Below, piece after piece: positions 40,979-50,310 of a stretch of 64,000 nucleotides of DNA (position 1 is the stretch's first letter; each line of letters starts with the position of its first letter). The notes below the pieces were generated by a model. The model ran no database searches and was not told the DNA's origin. It saw only the letters and a program-made list of their open reading frames with translations. Source of the stretch: Actinomadura pelletieri DSM 43383 (lineage in GTDB: Bacteria > Actinomycetota > Actinomycetes > Streptosporangiales > Streptosporangiaceae); the NCBI RefSeq assembly GCF_003634705.1, contig NZ_RBWU01000003.1:958354-1022353 (forward strand), written 5' to 3'. The translations under genes and the position numbers were made by a program.

Positions 40979-41857
40979 CTAGATGGGCCTGGTCGAGTCG
41001 ACCTTGCGGTAGCGGGCCTCGCCAAGGCTGTACAGGCCGAAGGTGAGGACGCCCACGGCGACGGCGGCGAGGCCCCAGGCTCCGGCGGGGGTGTCGGCGA
41101 ACTCGCGGAGGGTGCCGTCCAGGCCCTTGGCCTTGTCCGGCTGGAAGGTGATGGCCGCGTAGGCGAGGAAGGCGCCGGCGGCGGCGCCGACGAGCCCGCG
41201 GGCGGCGTTGCCGACGACACCGAACGGCTGGACGACACGCCGGGCGACATGTCCCATCTTCGCGGTGTCGAGTTCGTCCATGAACGTGCGGCGGACCGCC
41301 TGGACGACCACGACGACGCCCCAGATCACGAAGCCCGCGGCGATCGCCAGCACGAGCCAGCGCCCGCCGGGCTGGCCCATCAGGCGCGCGGTGAAGGTCT
41401 TCGACTGCTGGTCGCTGGACGCGCCCTGGTGGCCGAGCATGAACAGCAGGGTGGCCGCGCATCCGGCCGCGTAGACGACGCCGCGCGCGGCGGAGGCGAG
41501 GCGTTTGGTGGGCTTGTCGCCGTCGGGCGTCGGCCGTCCGAACCCGGCTTCGGCGAACTGCCAGAGGGCCAGGGCCGCGAACCCGACGGCCATCAGCACG
41601 ATGACGACCGGACCGCCGGGTTTGTCGGCGACGATCTGCAACGCCCCCTTACGGTCGGCCTCCTGCCCGCCGCCGCCGAAGGCGACCTGAAGGGCCAGCC
41701 AGCCGATGAGGAGGTAGAGAAGGCCGCGCGCCACCAGTCCCACGCGGGACACACCGTGGAACCAAGGGTGTCCCGCCGCCCGTTCGAGTCCGTCGCTCAC
41801 ATCCGTCGTCGCCACGGACACGCCGTCCCCGTTCAAGAGACGGTCAAACACCATCAA
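40979..41857 (-). CDS. DUF1206 polytopic membrane protein
   Basis: 292 residues built of three two-helix DUF1206 repeats, each starting with a 'R-V/A-G-L-V/R-A-R-G-L/V-Y' line: 'VSRVGLVARGLLYLLIGWLAL', 'LASAARGVVYAAGCAATLLFM', 'VVGNAARGLVGAAAGAFLAYA'. Six TM helices. Function unknown. It follows the cysteine desulfurase stop by 10 nt, suggesting co-transcription. The start is uncertain: GTG at 41818 has a better Shine-Dalgarno (GGGGAC) than the ATG at 41857. Confidence 0.9.
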   Translation of the reverse strand: MMVFDRLLNGDGVSVATTDVSDGLERAAGHPWFHGVSRVGLVARGLLYLLIGWLALQVAFGGGGQEADRKGALQIVADKPGGPVVIVLMAVGFAALALWQFAEAGFGRPTPDGDKPTKRLASAARGVVYAAGCAATLLFMLGHQGASSDQQSKTFTARLMGQPGGRWLVLAIAAGFVIWGVVVVVQAVRRTFMDELDTAKMGHVARRVVQPFGVVGNAARGLVGAAAGAFLAYAAITFQPDKAKGLDGTLREFADTPAGAWGLAAVAVGVLTFGLYSLGEARYRKVDSTRPI

Positions 41858-41867
41858 AGCCGGTCAG

Positions 41868-43040
41868 TCACCCAAAACCGGCACGGCGCGCGCGTTCGAC
41901 GACGGGGGCGAGCGCGTCGGCGAGCGCCTTGACGTCGTCCTCGGTGGAGGTGTGGCCGAGGGTGAAGCGCAGGGATCCCCGGGCGTGCTCGGCGCCCATC
42001 GCCGTCAGGACGTGGCTCGGCTGCGACACCCCGGCCGAGCAGGCCGAGCCGGTGGAGCAGGCGATGCCGCGGGCGTCCAGCAGCATGAGCAGGGCGTCGC
42101 CCTCGCAGCCGGGGAAGGAGAAGTGCGCGTTGCCGGGGAGCCGGTCGACGGGGTCGCCGTTCAGGACCGCGTCCGGCACCGCTGCGCGGACGGCGTCGAT
42201 CAGCAGGTCGCGCAGCTCGGTGAGGCGACGCGCCTCGACCTCGCGGTGGGCGGTCGCGGCCTGGACGGCGGCGGCGAACCCGGCGATGGCCGCGGTGTCG
42301 AGCGTCCCGGACCGGACGTCGCGTTCCTGCCCGCCGCCGTGCAGCAGCGGCACCGGGTCGAGGAAGACGGGCTCCTTGGGCTTGGCCAGCAGCAGCGCGC
42401 CGACGCCGACGGGCCCGCCGAGTTTGTGGCCGGTGACGGCCAGGGCCTGCGCCCCGCTCGCCGCGAACGACACGGGCAGCGCCCCGGCGGCCTGGACGGC
42501 GTCGGTGTGCAGGGGCACTTCGCGCTCGCGGGCGACGGCGGCCAGTTCGGCGACCGGCTGGACGGTCCCGACCTCGTTGTTGGCCCACATCACCGTGACG
42601 AGGGCCACGTCGTCGCCGGTGCCGAGCGCCTCGCGGAGCGCCTCGGGACGGACACGTCCGGCGGAGTCCACGGGAATCCAGTCCACACGGGCGCCCTCGT
42701 GGTCGGCGAGCCACCGCACGGCGTCCAGGACGGCATGGTGCTCGACGGCGCCGGCCAGCACCCGGTCGCGGGCGGGGTCGGCGGCGCGGCGGGCCCAGTA
42801 GAGGCCCTTGACGGCGAGGTTGTCGGCCTCGGTGCCGCCGGAGGTGAACACGACCTCGCTCGGCCGGGCGTCGAACGCCTCCGCGATGACCTCGCGGGAC
42901 TCCTCGACGACGCGGCGGGCGCGGCGCCCGGCCGCGTGCAGGGACGACGGGTTCCCCAGCTCGCGCAGCTCGGCCGTCATCGCCTCGATGGCCTCGGGCA
43001 GCATCGGGGTGGTCGCCGCATGGTCGAGGTAGGTCACCAC
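41868..43040 (-). CDS. Cysteine desulfurase (IscS/NifS family)
   Basis: 390 residues from the GTG at 43040 (the adjacent GTG is also possible). PLP enzyme that takes sulfur from cysteine for Fe-S clusters and thio-tRNA. 'TYLDHAATTPMLPEA' at the N terminus; PLP pocket 'HTDAVQAAGAL' and Schiff-base Lys206 in 'AVTGHKLGGPVG'; persulfide Cys334 in 'CSTGSACSAG'. The short active-site loop (STGSACSAG) fits class I (IscS/NifS). No iscU or scaffold gene follows; DUF1206 does. The neighbouring mnmA is a likely client. Divergent from the TetR gene. Confidence 0.95.
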   Translation of the reverse strand: MVTYLDHAATTPMLPEAIEAMTAELRELGNPSSLHAAGRRARRVVEESREVIAEAFDARPSEVVFTSGGTEADNLAVKGLYWARRAADPARDRVLAGAVEHHAVLDAVRWLADHEGARVDWIPVDSAGRVRPEALREALGTGDDVALVTVMWANNEVGTVQPVAELAAVAREREVPLHTDAVQAAGALPVSFAASGAQALAVTGHKLGGPVGVGALLLAKPKEPVFLDPVPLLHGGGQERDVRSGTLDTAAIAGFAAAVQAATAHREVEARRLTELRDLLIDAVRAAVPDAVLNGDPVDRLPGNAHFSFPGCEGDALLMLLDARGIACSTGSACSAGVSQPSHVLTAMGAEHARGSLRFTLGHTSTEDDVKALADALAPVVERARRAGFG

Positions 43041-43118
43041 GCGGACAACAGTAGCCGCGCCGCCGATGTTCCCTCCGGGGACCCGGGCGGTGGCGGTCGG
43101 CACCCTCGGACTGGTGGA

Positions 43119-43140
43119 CTGTACCGTCCAGCCGGTACAG
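43119..43140. promoter_or_regulatory. TetR operator
   Basis: Perfect 8-bp inverted repeat CTGTACCG-TCCAGC-CGGTACAG, ending 10 bp upstream of the TetR start codon and about 80 bp from the divergent cysteine desulfurase. The position and symmetry suggest autoregulation. Confidence 0.75.
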
Positions 43141-43150
43141 TAGGCGCGTC

Positions 43151-43684
43151 ATGAAACGAGAAGCCCTCCTGGACGCCGCCGAGACCGTCCTCTTCGAGCA
43201 GGGAACGCGGGCGTTGACGCTCACCGCGGTCGCCGAGCAGGCCGGCGTCAGCAAGGGTGGGCTGCTCTACCACTTCCCCACGAAGGAGGCGCTGGTCCGG
43301 GCGATGGTGGCGCGGACCATCGACGAGTTCGACGACCTGGTCGCCTCCTACATCGACTCCTTCGGGGACGGCACCGCGGACGCCTACACCCGCGCCTACG
43401 TCGAGGCCACCTTCGAGCTCCTGACCGGTGACGCCCGCACGCACCGGCGCTGGTCGGCCATCACGGCCGCCGCGGCCGACCCCGAGCAGGCGGCGCCGCT
43501 GAACGAGGCGATGCGCCGCTGGCACGGCCGCGACCCGGCGGAGGACACCGACCCGTGCACCGCGATGACCGTCCGGCTCGCGGTCGAGGGCCTCTGGGAG
43601 GTCATGAGCCACGATCCCGGGCTGTTCGACGAGGAGCAGCTCGCCGCCCTGCGCCGGCGGCTCCTCGGCCTGCTGGACGGATGA
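43151..43684 (+). CDS. TetR family transcriptional regulator
   Basis: 177 residues. N-terminal HTH 'ILLDAAETVLFEQGTRALTLTAVAEQAGVSKGGLLYHFPTKEALV'-like region spans residues 5-48. The C-terminal ligand domain is short and ends 'GLFDEEQLAALRRRLLGLLDG'. A perfect inverted repeat lies immediately upstream. The MFS transporter gene starts 78 nt after it on the same strand, so it probably represses itself and that exporter. Ligand unknown. Confidence 0.95.
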   Translation: MKREALLDAAETVLFEQGTRALTLTAVAEQAGVSKGGLLYHFPTKEALVRAMVARTIDEFDDLVASYIDSFGDGTADAYTRAYVEATFELLTGDARTHRRWSAITAAAADPEQAAPLNEAMRRWHGRDPAEDTDPCTAMTVRLAVEGLWEVMSHDPGLFDEEQLAALRRRLLGLLDG

Positions 43685-43762
43685 CCCCGGGCGCCCGCCC
43701 ACCGCTCCGTGTTTGGAGCGTTCCATGACGAGATTGTGCCGAGCCGAAGAAAGAGGTGAGCC

Positions 43763-44956
43763 ATGCTGCCCCGCGCTCGTTGGGGGACGTTCCTGACCTT
43801 CGCGCTGGCGGGCCTGCTGACCGGGGTGTGGGTGTCCCGGATGCCCGCGCTGGTCGACAAGTTCGAACTCAGCGAGGCCGAGGTCGGCATCGTCGTCCTC
43901 GTCTGGGGGCTCGGCGCGATCACCGCCATGCAGGCGCTGCGCGTCGTGATGTCCCGCGCCGGGAGCCGCGCCACGCTGCGGCTGGCGCTGCCGCTGACGG
44001 CGCTCTCCTACGCGGCCGTCGCGCTCGCGCCCGGCCACGGCGCGCTGCTCGCCGCCGTCGTGGTGTTCGGCATGACGTTCGGGATCACCGACATCGCGAT
44101 GAACGCGCAGGGCACCGCCGTCGAACGGGCGTACAAGCGGCCCGTGATGAGCGGTCTGCACGCCGGCTGGTCCGTCGGCGCGATGAGCGGCGGCCTGCTC
44201 GGCGTCGTGACCGCGGCGGTCGGGCTGGGGTTCACCGAGACGGTCCTCGCCGCCGCCGCGCTGACGCTCCCCGCCGGGCTCGCGCTCGGCCGCACGTACC
44301 TGCCCGACCCGCCGGCCGCCGCGTCCGCCGGGACGGGACGCCGGGCGCGCCGCATGCCGCTCGCGGTGTACCTGATCGGCGCCCTCTGCTTCATCGCGTT
44401 CATGACCGAGGGGTCGATCGCCGACTGGAGCGGACTGCTGCTGCACGACGAGATGGACGCGAGCGAGGCCGTGGCCGCGGCCGGGCTCCCGATGTTCGAG
44501 GCGGCGATGCTGACCGGCCGGATCTTCGGCGACCGCGTCCGGGCCCATGTGGGCACCCGCAGGTTGCTGGCCGGCGCGGGCGTCGGTACCGCGCTCGGCA
44601 TGACCGTCGTCGTGCTGTCGCCCGTGCCGGCCCTCGCCCTCGCCGGGTTCTTCGTCACGGGACTGATGGTCTGCGCGGTCGTCCCGACGACGATGTCACT
44701 GGCCGGGACCGCCGCGCCGGACCGTCCGGGCGCGGCCGTCGCGCAGGTCAGCGCGATCGGCTACGGCGGGCTGCTGCTCGGCCCGGTCGTGGTCGGGTTC
44801 CTGTCGGACGCCACGTCGCTGCGGCTGGGAGTGGGCACGGTCGTCGTCCTGTCGCTGCTCATCGCCGCCGGTGCCCGGTTCGTCCCGGTGGACGGGGCGG
44901 CCGACGCCACGCCCGTCGACGTGACCGACCCCGGCCCCGAACCGGTCGCCGCCTGA
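43763..44956 (+). CDS. MFS transporter (YbjJ-like)
   Basis: 397 residues with 12 predicted TM helices. 'RMPALVDKFELSEAEVGIVVLVWGLGA' near the N terminus is typical of the YbjJ-like branch, and the central loop (about 190-200) is basic. 'LHAGWSVGAMSGGLLGVV' lies in TM5. Probably an exporter of a small molecule controlled by the TetR gene upstream. An A/G-rich RBS (AAAGAGGTGAG) precedes the ATG. Confidence 0.93.
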   Translation: MLPRARWGTFLTFALAGLLTGVWVSRMPALVDKFELSEAEVGIVVLVWGLGAITAMQALRVVMSRAGSRATLRLALPLTALSYAAVALAPGHGALLAAVVVFGMTFGITDIAMNAQGTAVERAYKRPVMSGLHAGWSVGAMSGGLLGVVTAAVGLGFTETVLAAAALTLPAGLALGRTYLPDPPAAASAGTGRRARRMPLAVYLIGALCFIAFMTEGSIADWSGLLLHDEMDASEAVAAAGLPMFEAAMLTGRIFGDRVRAHVGTRRLLAGAGVGTALGMTVVVLSPVPALALAGFFVTGLMVCAVVPTTMSLAGTAAPDRPGAAVAQVSAIGYGGLLLGPVVVGFLSDATSLRLGVGTVVVLSLLIAAGARFVPVDGAADATPVDVTDPGPEPVAA

Positions 44957-44994
44957 TCGGCCGGCGGCGGTCCGGGCCGGGGCCCGTCCGTCGG

Positions 44995-45945
44995 TCACTT
45001 CCGCTTGGTGATCTCCTCGGTGAGCTGCGGCGCGACCTGGAACAGGTCGCCCACCACACCGAAGTCGACGAGTTCGAAGATCGGCGCCTCGGAATCCTTG
45101 TTGATGGCGACGATGGTCTTCGACGTCTGCATCCCGGCCCGGTGCTGGATGGCGCCGGAGATGCCGACCGCGATGTACAGCTGCGGCGACACGGTCTTGC
45201 CGGTCTGGCCGACCTGGAACGTGTGCGGGTACCAGCCGGCGTCGGTCGCGGCGCGGGACGCGCCGACGGCACCGCCGAGCGAGTCGGCCAGGCCCTCGAT
45301 GATCGAGAAGTTCTCGGCGCCGCCGACACCGCGCCCGCCGGACACGACGATCGCGGCCTCGGTCAGGTCAGGGCGCTCGCCCTTCTCCTGCACGACCTTC
45401 TCCACGACCTTCGCGGCCCGGTCGGCGTCCGACAGCTCGACGGTCACCGCCTCCTCCGCCGGGGTCGCCGGAGCGGGCTCGGGGGTCACCGAGTTGGGCC
45501 GGACGGCGATGATCGGCGTGCCGGTCCGCACGCGGGCGTGCGCGATGACACCGCCACCGAAGATGGAGTGCTCGGCGACGAATCCGTCGGTGACGTCCAC
45601 GACGTCGGTGAGCACGCCGGAGCCCGTCCGGACGGCGAGCCGTCCGGCGATCTCCTTGCCCTCGCCGGTCGCGGGCACCAGCACCGCGGCCGGGGACCGG
45701 TCGTTCACGAGCTTCGTCAGGAGCGCGGCCTTCGGCGCGACGACATAGGACGTCAGCTCCGGGTCGTCGGCGACGTAGACCTTGCCGGCGCCGTACTCGC
45801 CGAGCCTGTCCTTCGCACCCTCGAAGCCGGGGCCGACCCACACCGCGGCCGCCTCGCCGAGCCTGTTCGCCAGCGTCAGCAGTTCGAGCGTGACCTTCTT
45901 GACCTCACCGTCGACGTGGTCGACGAGGACGAGAATCTCCGCCAT
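44995..45945 (-). CDS. etfA: Electron transfer flavoprotein alpha subunit
   Basis: 316 residues. Binds FAD and passes electrons from acyl-CoA and related dehydrogenases toward the respiratory chain. The C-terminal FAD domain carries 'IVVSGGRGVGGAENFSIIEGLADSLGGAVGASRAATD', 'GQTGKTVSPQLYIAVGISGAIQHRAGM' and 'TIVAINKDSEAPIFELVDFGVVGDL'. It follows etfB by 23 nt. The enoyl-CoA hydratase at 53.5 kb is a possible pathway partner, but not a neighbour. Confidence 0.97.
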   Translation of the reverse strand: MAEILVLVDHVDGEVKKVTLELLTLANRLGEAAAVWVGPGFEGAKDRLGEYGAGKVYVADDPELTSYVVAPKAALLTKLVNDRSPAAVLVPATGEGKEIAGRLAVRTGSGVLTDVVDVTDGFVAEHSIFGGGVIAHARVRTGTPIIAVRPNSVTPEPAPATPAEEAVTVELSDADRAAKVVEKVVQEKGERPDLTEAAIVVSGGRGVGGAENFSIIEGLADSLGGAVGASRAATDAGWYPHTFQVGQTGKTVSPQLYIAVGISGAIQHRAGMQTSKTIVAINKDSEAPIFELVDFGVVGDLFQVAPQLTEEITKRK

Positions 45946-45968
45946 GGTTCGCTAATCCCCTTCCCCGG

Positions 45969-46748
45969 TCAGACGAACTTCTTCGCGGCGAGGAACTCGG
46001 CGATCTTCGCGCCGCCGTCGCCCTCGTCGGTGACGATCTGGCCCTTCTCGCGCGGCGGCGCCTCGGCGAAGTCGACCACCTCGGTGGCCGCGTTCGCCAG
46101 GCCGACCCGCGCCGGCTCGATGCCCGCGTCGGTGAGACCGAGCGTCTCCACCGGCTTCTTCTTGGCCGCCATGATCCCCTTGAACGAGGGGTAGCGCGGA
46201 TCGTTGATCTTCTCGACGACGCTGACGACCGCGGGCAGGGTCGCCTCGACACGGTCGAAGCCGTAATCGGTCTGCCGCTGCGCCCGGACGGACGTCCCGT
46301 CGATCTCGAGCTTGTTCGCGAGGGACAGCTGCGCGACGCCGAGCCGCTCGGCGAGCATCGCGGCCAGCAGCCCGGTCCGCGCGTCGGTGGACTCCGACCC
46401 GAGGATCACCAGGTCGAACCCGGTGCGGCCGAGGACCTGCTGGATCGCGTAGGACGTCTGGAGCGCGTCGGAGCCGGCGAGACCGTCGTCGACGAGGTGG
46501 ACGGCCTTGTCGGCGCCCATGGCCAGGGCCTTGCGGATGGAGTCGGTGGCCTTGTCCGGCCCCATGGTCAGGACGGTCACCTCACCGTCGTGGGCCTCCT
46601 TGACCCGCAGCGCCTCCTCGATCGCGTACTCGTCGAGTTCGTTGATGACGCCGTCGGCGGCGGCGCGGTCCAGCGTGCTGTCATCGGACTTCAGCTTGCG
46701 CGGGCTCTCCGTGTCGGGAACCTGCTTCACCAGGACGACGATGTTCAT
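45969..46748 (-). CDS. etfB: Electron transfer flavoprotein beta subunit
   Basis: 259 residues. 'MNIVVLVKQVPDTESPRKLKSDDSTLDR' is the FixA/EtfB N terminus. 'VLGRTGFDLVILGSESTDARTGLLAAMLAERLG' forms the nucleotide-binding core, and 'MAAKKKPVETLGL' is the recognition loop region near the C terminus. Forms a heterodimer with EtfA, encoded 23 nt downstream. A perfect GCCGCTGA-CC-TCAGCGGC palindrome lies about 33 bp upstream of the start. Confidence 0.97.
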   Translation of the reverse strand: MNIVVLVKQVPDTESPRKLKSDDSTLDRAAADGVINELDEYAIEEALRVKEAHDGEVTVLTMGPDKATDSIRKALAMGADKAVHLVDDGLAGSDALQTSYAIQQVLGRTGFDLVILGSESTDARTGLLAAMLAERLGVAQLSLANKLEIDGTSVRAQRQTDYGFDRVEATLPAVVSVVEKINDPRYPSFKGIMAAKKKPVETLGLTDAGIEPARVGLANAATEVVDFAEAPPREKGQIVTDEGDGGAKIAEFLAAKKFV

Positions 46749-46780
46749 GGTGGGTGGCCGACCTCCCCTGCACTCCGTTG

Positions 46781-46798
46781 GCCGCTGAGGTCAGCGGC
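46781..46798. promoter_or_regulatory. Palindrome upstream of etfB
   Basis: GCCGCTGA-GG-TCAGCGGC, perfect 8-bp arms, 33 bp upstream of the etfB start codon. Could be an operator or a 5'-UTR hairpin; no regulator candidate is adjacent. Confidence 0.4.
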
Positions 46799-46908
46799 GG
46801 ACTTCGATGTCACAGCCTGCCAAACACCCGAACGAGCTTCGGAACCGGGTCCCGACTTCGGCTGCGCACCCCTAGGTTACTCGCGGGTAGCAGCATCGGG
46901 GACATTCC

Positions 46909-48279
46909 TCAGAACCGGTTGACGCCCGTCTGCCACCGGTCCATCGTGCTCTCCAGCGAACTCTGCAGCCCGTACATGGGCGAGAAGCTCGGCGTCAGCG
47001 TGAGCGCGCCGACCACCGTCGCCAGCGCCAGCACGCCGAGGACCACTCCCGCGGTCGCGATGCCCCGCGGCCGCCGCGCGACGGACACGAACATCCGCTC
47101 CAGCTGCCGTCGCGGGCCGTTGACGCCCGGCGCCGTCCACAGCACCGCCGCGCCGGCCCCGGCGCCGAACGCGCAGGCGCTGAGCGAGTCGATCTCCCCG
47201 CCGACCGCGGACACCGCGACAAGCCCGAGCGGCACCGCGACGGTGAACGCCGCCGCGTACGGGACGGTCAGCAGTGTCCGGCCGAAGGCCCACGCCCAGC
47301 CGCGCGCGGTCGTTCCCGCGACCCGCAGCAGCGTCACCGCGGCCAGCGACAGCGCCAGGCCCACGATCGGCGCCATGAGCACCAGACCGACCGCGATGAC
47401 CACGACCATGGCCGCGAGCAGCCGGGCCCAGCCGCGTGCCACGGCCAGCCCGTGCGCGTCCGCCGCCGACGCGGAGACGGTGGCGGCCGGAGTGGCGGCG
47501 GGGGCGGGTGGCGCGGAGGTCTGGGCTGCGCGCGGCGGTGGAGCCGGTGCTGTGGGACGCGCCGGTGCCTGACGCGGTGGTGCCTCACGCGGCGGTGCCT
47601 GACGCGGCGGGGCGGGCGTCTCAGGCAGGGTCAGCCGGGATGTCGCCTCGGCCAGCTCGGCGGCCGAGGGGCGGGCGGCGGGGTCGGGGTGGCAGGCCGC
47701 GGCGACCATCGGGCGCAGCCCGGCGGGCAGGGCGCCGGGCAGGGAACCGGCGACCATCTCGCCGGTTCCGGTGGCGGCGAACGCCACGGTCTCGGCCCAG
47801 GCGCGGATGTCGTCGGCGACGTCGGCGGCGGTCAACGCGAAGTCGACGACGACGGGCGCGCCGTCGACGACCAGGACCGTCGTGGGGTCGAGGGCACCGT
47901 GCGCGAGACCGGCCCGGTGGATGGCGGCGAGCGCCTTCGCCAGCCCGAAGGCCATGCGGCGCAGCGCGTCACCCGACATCGGGCCGTGTTCGGCCACCGT
48001 CTCCGCCAGCGGCCTTCCCGGAACGAACCGGGAGACGACATAGGGCGGGGACGCGGCGGCGGCACCGTCCAGGACGTCCACCACGTAGGGGCTGAGCACC
48101 GCGCGCATCCGGGCGATGTCGGGGGTCGCGTCCGGCGCGAGCAGTCTGATCGCCACGTCGCGGCCGTCGGGCCCGGCGGCCCGGTGGACGGCCCCGGAGC
48201 CCGAGCCGTCACCGCCGCCCAGCCTGGACAGCAGCCGGTACTGACCGATGTGCGCCTGCCGGTCGATGTCGCCGCTCAT
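46909..48279 (-). CDS. Membrane-anchored pseudokinase of the bacterial Ser/Thr kinase family
   Basis: 456 residues from the ATG at 48279. The kinase fold is recognisable (residues 13-240) but the key residues are lost. The beta-3 Lys is Arg45 ('VAIRLL'), the catalytic HRDxKPxN loop reads 'HGALDPTT' (127-134), and DFG reads 'DFA' (146-148). The glycine loop is the odd 'LGGGDGSGSGAV'. A Pro/Ala/Arg linker (about 240-300) leads to four or more TM helices. The C-terminal 'GPRRQLERMFVSVARRPRG' block matches 'GAPRRQLARIWGAAFPRTG' of the next kinase, so the two genes are tandem paralogues. Probably a regulatory partner rather than an enzyme. Confidence 0.82.
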   Translation of the reverse strand: MSGDIDRQAHIGQYRLLSRLGGGDGSGSGAVHRAAGPDGRDVAIRLLAPDATPDIARMRAVLSPYVVDVLDGAAAASPPYVVSRFVPGRPLAETVAEHGPMSGDALRRMAFGLAKALAAIHRAGLAHGALDPTTVLVVDGAPVVVDFALTAADVADDIRAWAETVAFAATGTGEMVAGSLPGALPAGLRPMVAAACHPDPAARPSAAELAEATSRLTLPETPAPPRQAPPREAPPRQAPARPTAPAPPPRAAQTSAPPAPAATPAATVSASAADAHGLAVARGWARLLAAMVVVIAVGLVLMAPIVGLALSLAAVTLLRVAGTTARGWAWAFGRTLLTVPYAAAFTVAVPLGLVAVSAVGGEIDSLSACAFGAGAGAAVLWTAPGVNGPRRQLERMFVSVARRPRGIATAGVVLGVLALATVVGALTLTPSFSPMYGLQSSLESTMDRWQTGVNRF

Positions 48280-48328
48280 ATGGCACGCCACCCTATCGAC
48301 CGGAGGCGCCGCGCAGAGCCGCGTCCGC

Positions 48329-50260
48329 TCACATGCCCGGTGCGTTGGACACGAGGTCGCGGACGTCGGCGCGCAGGGCCTCCAGGTCTCGGCTCATCCC
48401 GTCCAGCGGGGCGGTGTCGGGCGGTCGCTCCTGCGCCAGCACGACCAGCACCGCCGCGAGGACGCCGACGACCAGCGCGCCCGCGGCCGCCGCGCCCGTG
48501 CGCGGGAACGCCGCGCCCCAGATCCGGGCGAGCTGGCGTCGCGGGGCGCCGCTGCCCGGCGCGAGGCAGAGCAATCCGATCACCGCCATGGCGGAGTAGG
48601 CGATGGCGTTCGAGGCGGTCATACCGGAGGCGGCGAAGATCAGAACGCCGAGGATGATCAGTCCGGCGAGCACGCTCAGCGAGGTCCACAGAACCGTGGC
48701 CATCAGGGCGCCCGGCAGGTGCAGCGGCGTCCGGAACGCGGCGGCCACGGCGTCACCGGTGCGCGGGCCCCGGCGGGTCCGCCGTCCCTCCATGCCCCTG
48801 GCGGCCTTGTCGCCCATCCGCAGGACGAGCACCCCGGCGATCGTGACACCGACCGCGAACAGCGGCGCGATGTCGGCGAAGCCGAGCAGCGCGACCAGGA
48901 CGAGGAAGCTGATCAGCCGGTACCAGCCGTAGGGCTTGCGACGATCGCGTTCGGCGCGGGCGCGGGCGGCCACGTCGGCGCGGGCCCGGTCGGCGCGCTC
49001 CAGTTCGCCGCGCGGCCCCTCCGGCTCCGGAGGGCGGCGCTGCAACGCGCCGCGACGCGGCTGGTCCTGCGGCTGGTCCGAGGGCGGCCCGTACTGCTGC
49101 GGGGCGTAGTACGGCGCGGGCCCCGGTGGCGGGACGGGCGGCGGCGCGGCCGGGGGGAGCTGCCCGACGAAGTCCTTCGGCTGTGCCGGCGCCGGGGCCG
49201 GAGACGGGGCCGGCGCGGGTGGCGGCGGAGGCGGACCGGGCGCCGGGAGCGCCGGGAGCGCCGTGGTCCCCGGTGTGCTCGACCGCGGCGGAGCGTCCTG
49301 CGGGTGCGGCGCGGGCAGCGGCATGGAGAAGTTCCTGGAGTGGTCCGGCGCCGTCTCCTCGATCGGCTGGGCCGTACCGGCCGACCGTGACCCGGTCGAC
49401 CGCGAGGCGGACGACGGGTAGTGCCGGTCGACCATGGTCTGGTCGGTGATGGTGGCTTCGAGGTGGATGCGCCGGGTGAGCTGCACCAGCTTGACCGCGG
49501 TGGGTCGTTCGGCCGGGTGCCGTGCCATCGCCGAGCGCAGCACGGGCAGCAGCGCGTCGGGCACGCCGTCCAGGTCGGGCGTGCCCTGCATGATCTTGTA
49601 GAAGATCGACTCGAAGGTGCCGGAGCCGAACGGCGGGCGGCCGGTGGCGGCGTAGGCGACCGTTCCGGCCCAGGCGTGCACGTCCGAGGGCGGGCCCGCG
49701 TCCTCGCCCTCGATGAGTTCGGGGGCCAGGTAGCCGGGCGTGCCGATGACCATGCCGGTGGCGGTGAGCCGGGTCGCGTCGGCGGCCTGCGCGATACCGA
49801 AGTCGATCACGATGGGCTCGCCGTCGACGAGCATGACGTTGCCGGGTTTGAGGTCGCGGTGCACGATCCCGGCGCCGTGGATCGCCGACAGCGCGGTGCC
49901 CAGCCCGACCGCGAGCCGCCGCAGGCCCGGCCCGTAGATCGGCCCGGACTCCTCGACGATCTCCTCAAGCGTCCGGCCGGGCACGTACTGGGTGACGATG
50001 TAGGGCTGGTCGGCGGTCACGTCGGCGTCGAGGATCTCCGCGACGTGCGGGCTGTGCACCCGGCGCATCGAGTCGACCTCGCGGGCCAGCCGGCGACGCG
50101 CCGTGGCGTCGCCCGCGACCGCGGGCCGCAGCACCTTGATGGCCACGTTGCGCCCCTCGGGGTCGGCGCCGAGGTAGACGACGCCCATTCCCCCTTCCCC
50201 CAGGGTCTGGAGCACGCTGTAGTGGCCGATTCGGTCCCCGGACGTGACAGCTCCCCTCAT
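48329..50260 (-). CDS. Transmembrane Ser/Thr protein kinase
   Basis: 643 residues from the ATG at 50260; an in-frame ATG at 50308, two bases after the upstream stop, is possible. Active kinase signature: glycine loop 'LGEGGMGVVYLG', K42 in 'VAIKVL', 'HRDLKPGN' with D136, 'DFG' 153-155, and 'GTPGYLAPE' in the activation segment. A long Pro-rich linker (about 290-450) leads to four C-terminal TM helices (about 470-620). A Hanks-type PknB-like kinase without PASTA repeats. It lies between a pseudokinase paralogue and a soluble kinase on one strand, so all three may form one signalling unit. Confidence 0.95.
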   Translation of the reverse strand: MRGAVTSGDRIGHYSVLQTLGEGGMGVVYLGADPEGRNVAIKVLRPAVAGDATARRRLAREVDSMRRVHSPHVAEILDADVTADQPYIVTQYVPGRTLEEIVEESGPIYGPGLRRLAVGLGTALSAIHGAGIVHRDLKPGNVMLVDGEPIVIDFGIAQAADATRLTATGMVIGTPGYLAPELIEGEDAGPPSDVHAWAGTVAYAATGRPPFGSGTFESIFYKIMQGTPDLDGVPDALLPVLRSAMARHPAERPTAVKLVQLTRRIHLEATITDQTMVDRHYPSSASRSTGSRSAGTAQPIEETAPDHSRNFSMPLPAPHPQDAPPRSSTPGTTALPALPAPGPPPPPPAPAPSPAPAPAQPKDFVGQLPPAAPPPVPPPGPAPYYAPQQYGPPSDQPQDQPRRGALQRRPPEPEGPRGELERADRARADVAARARAERDRRKPYGWYRLISFLVLVALLGFADIAPLFAVGVTIAGVLVLRMGDKAARGMEGRRTRRGPRTGDAVAAAFRTPLHLPGALMATVLWTSLSVLAGLIILGVLIFAASGMTASNAIAYSAMAVIGLLCLAPGSGAPRRQLARIWGAAFPRTGAAAAGALVVGVLAAVLVVLAQERPPDTAPLDGMSRDLEALRADVRDLVSNAPGM

Positions 50261-50310
50261 CGTTTCCGAAACCCTACCCCCGTCGATCGTCCTCGAAGTT
50301 CTCCGCATTG

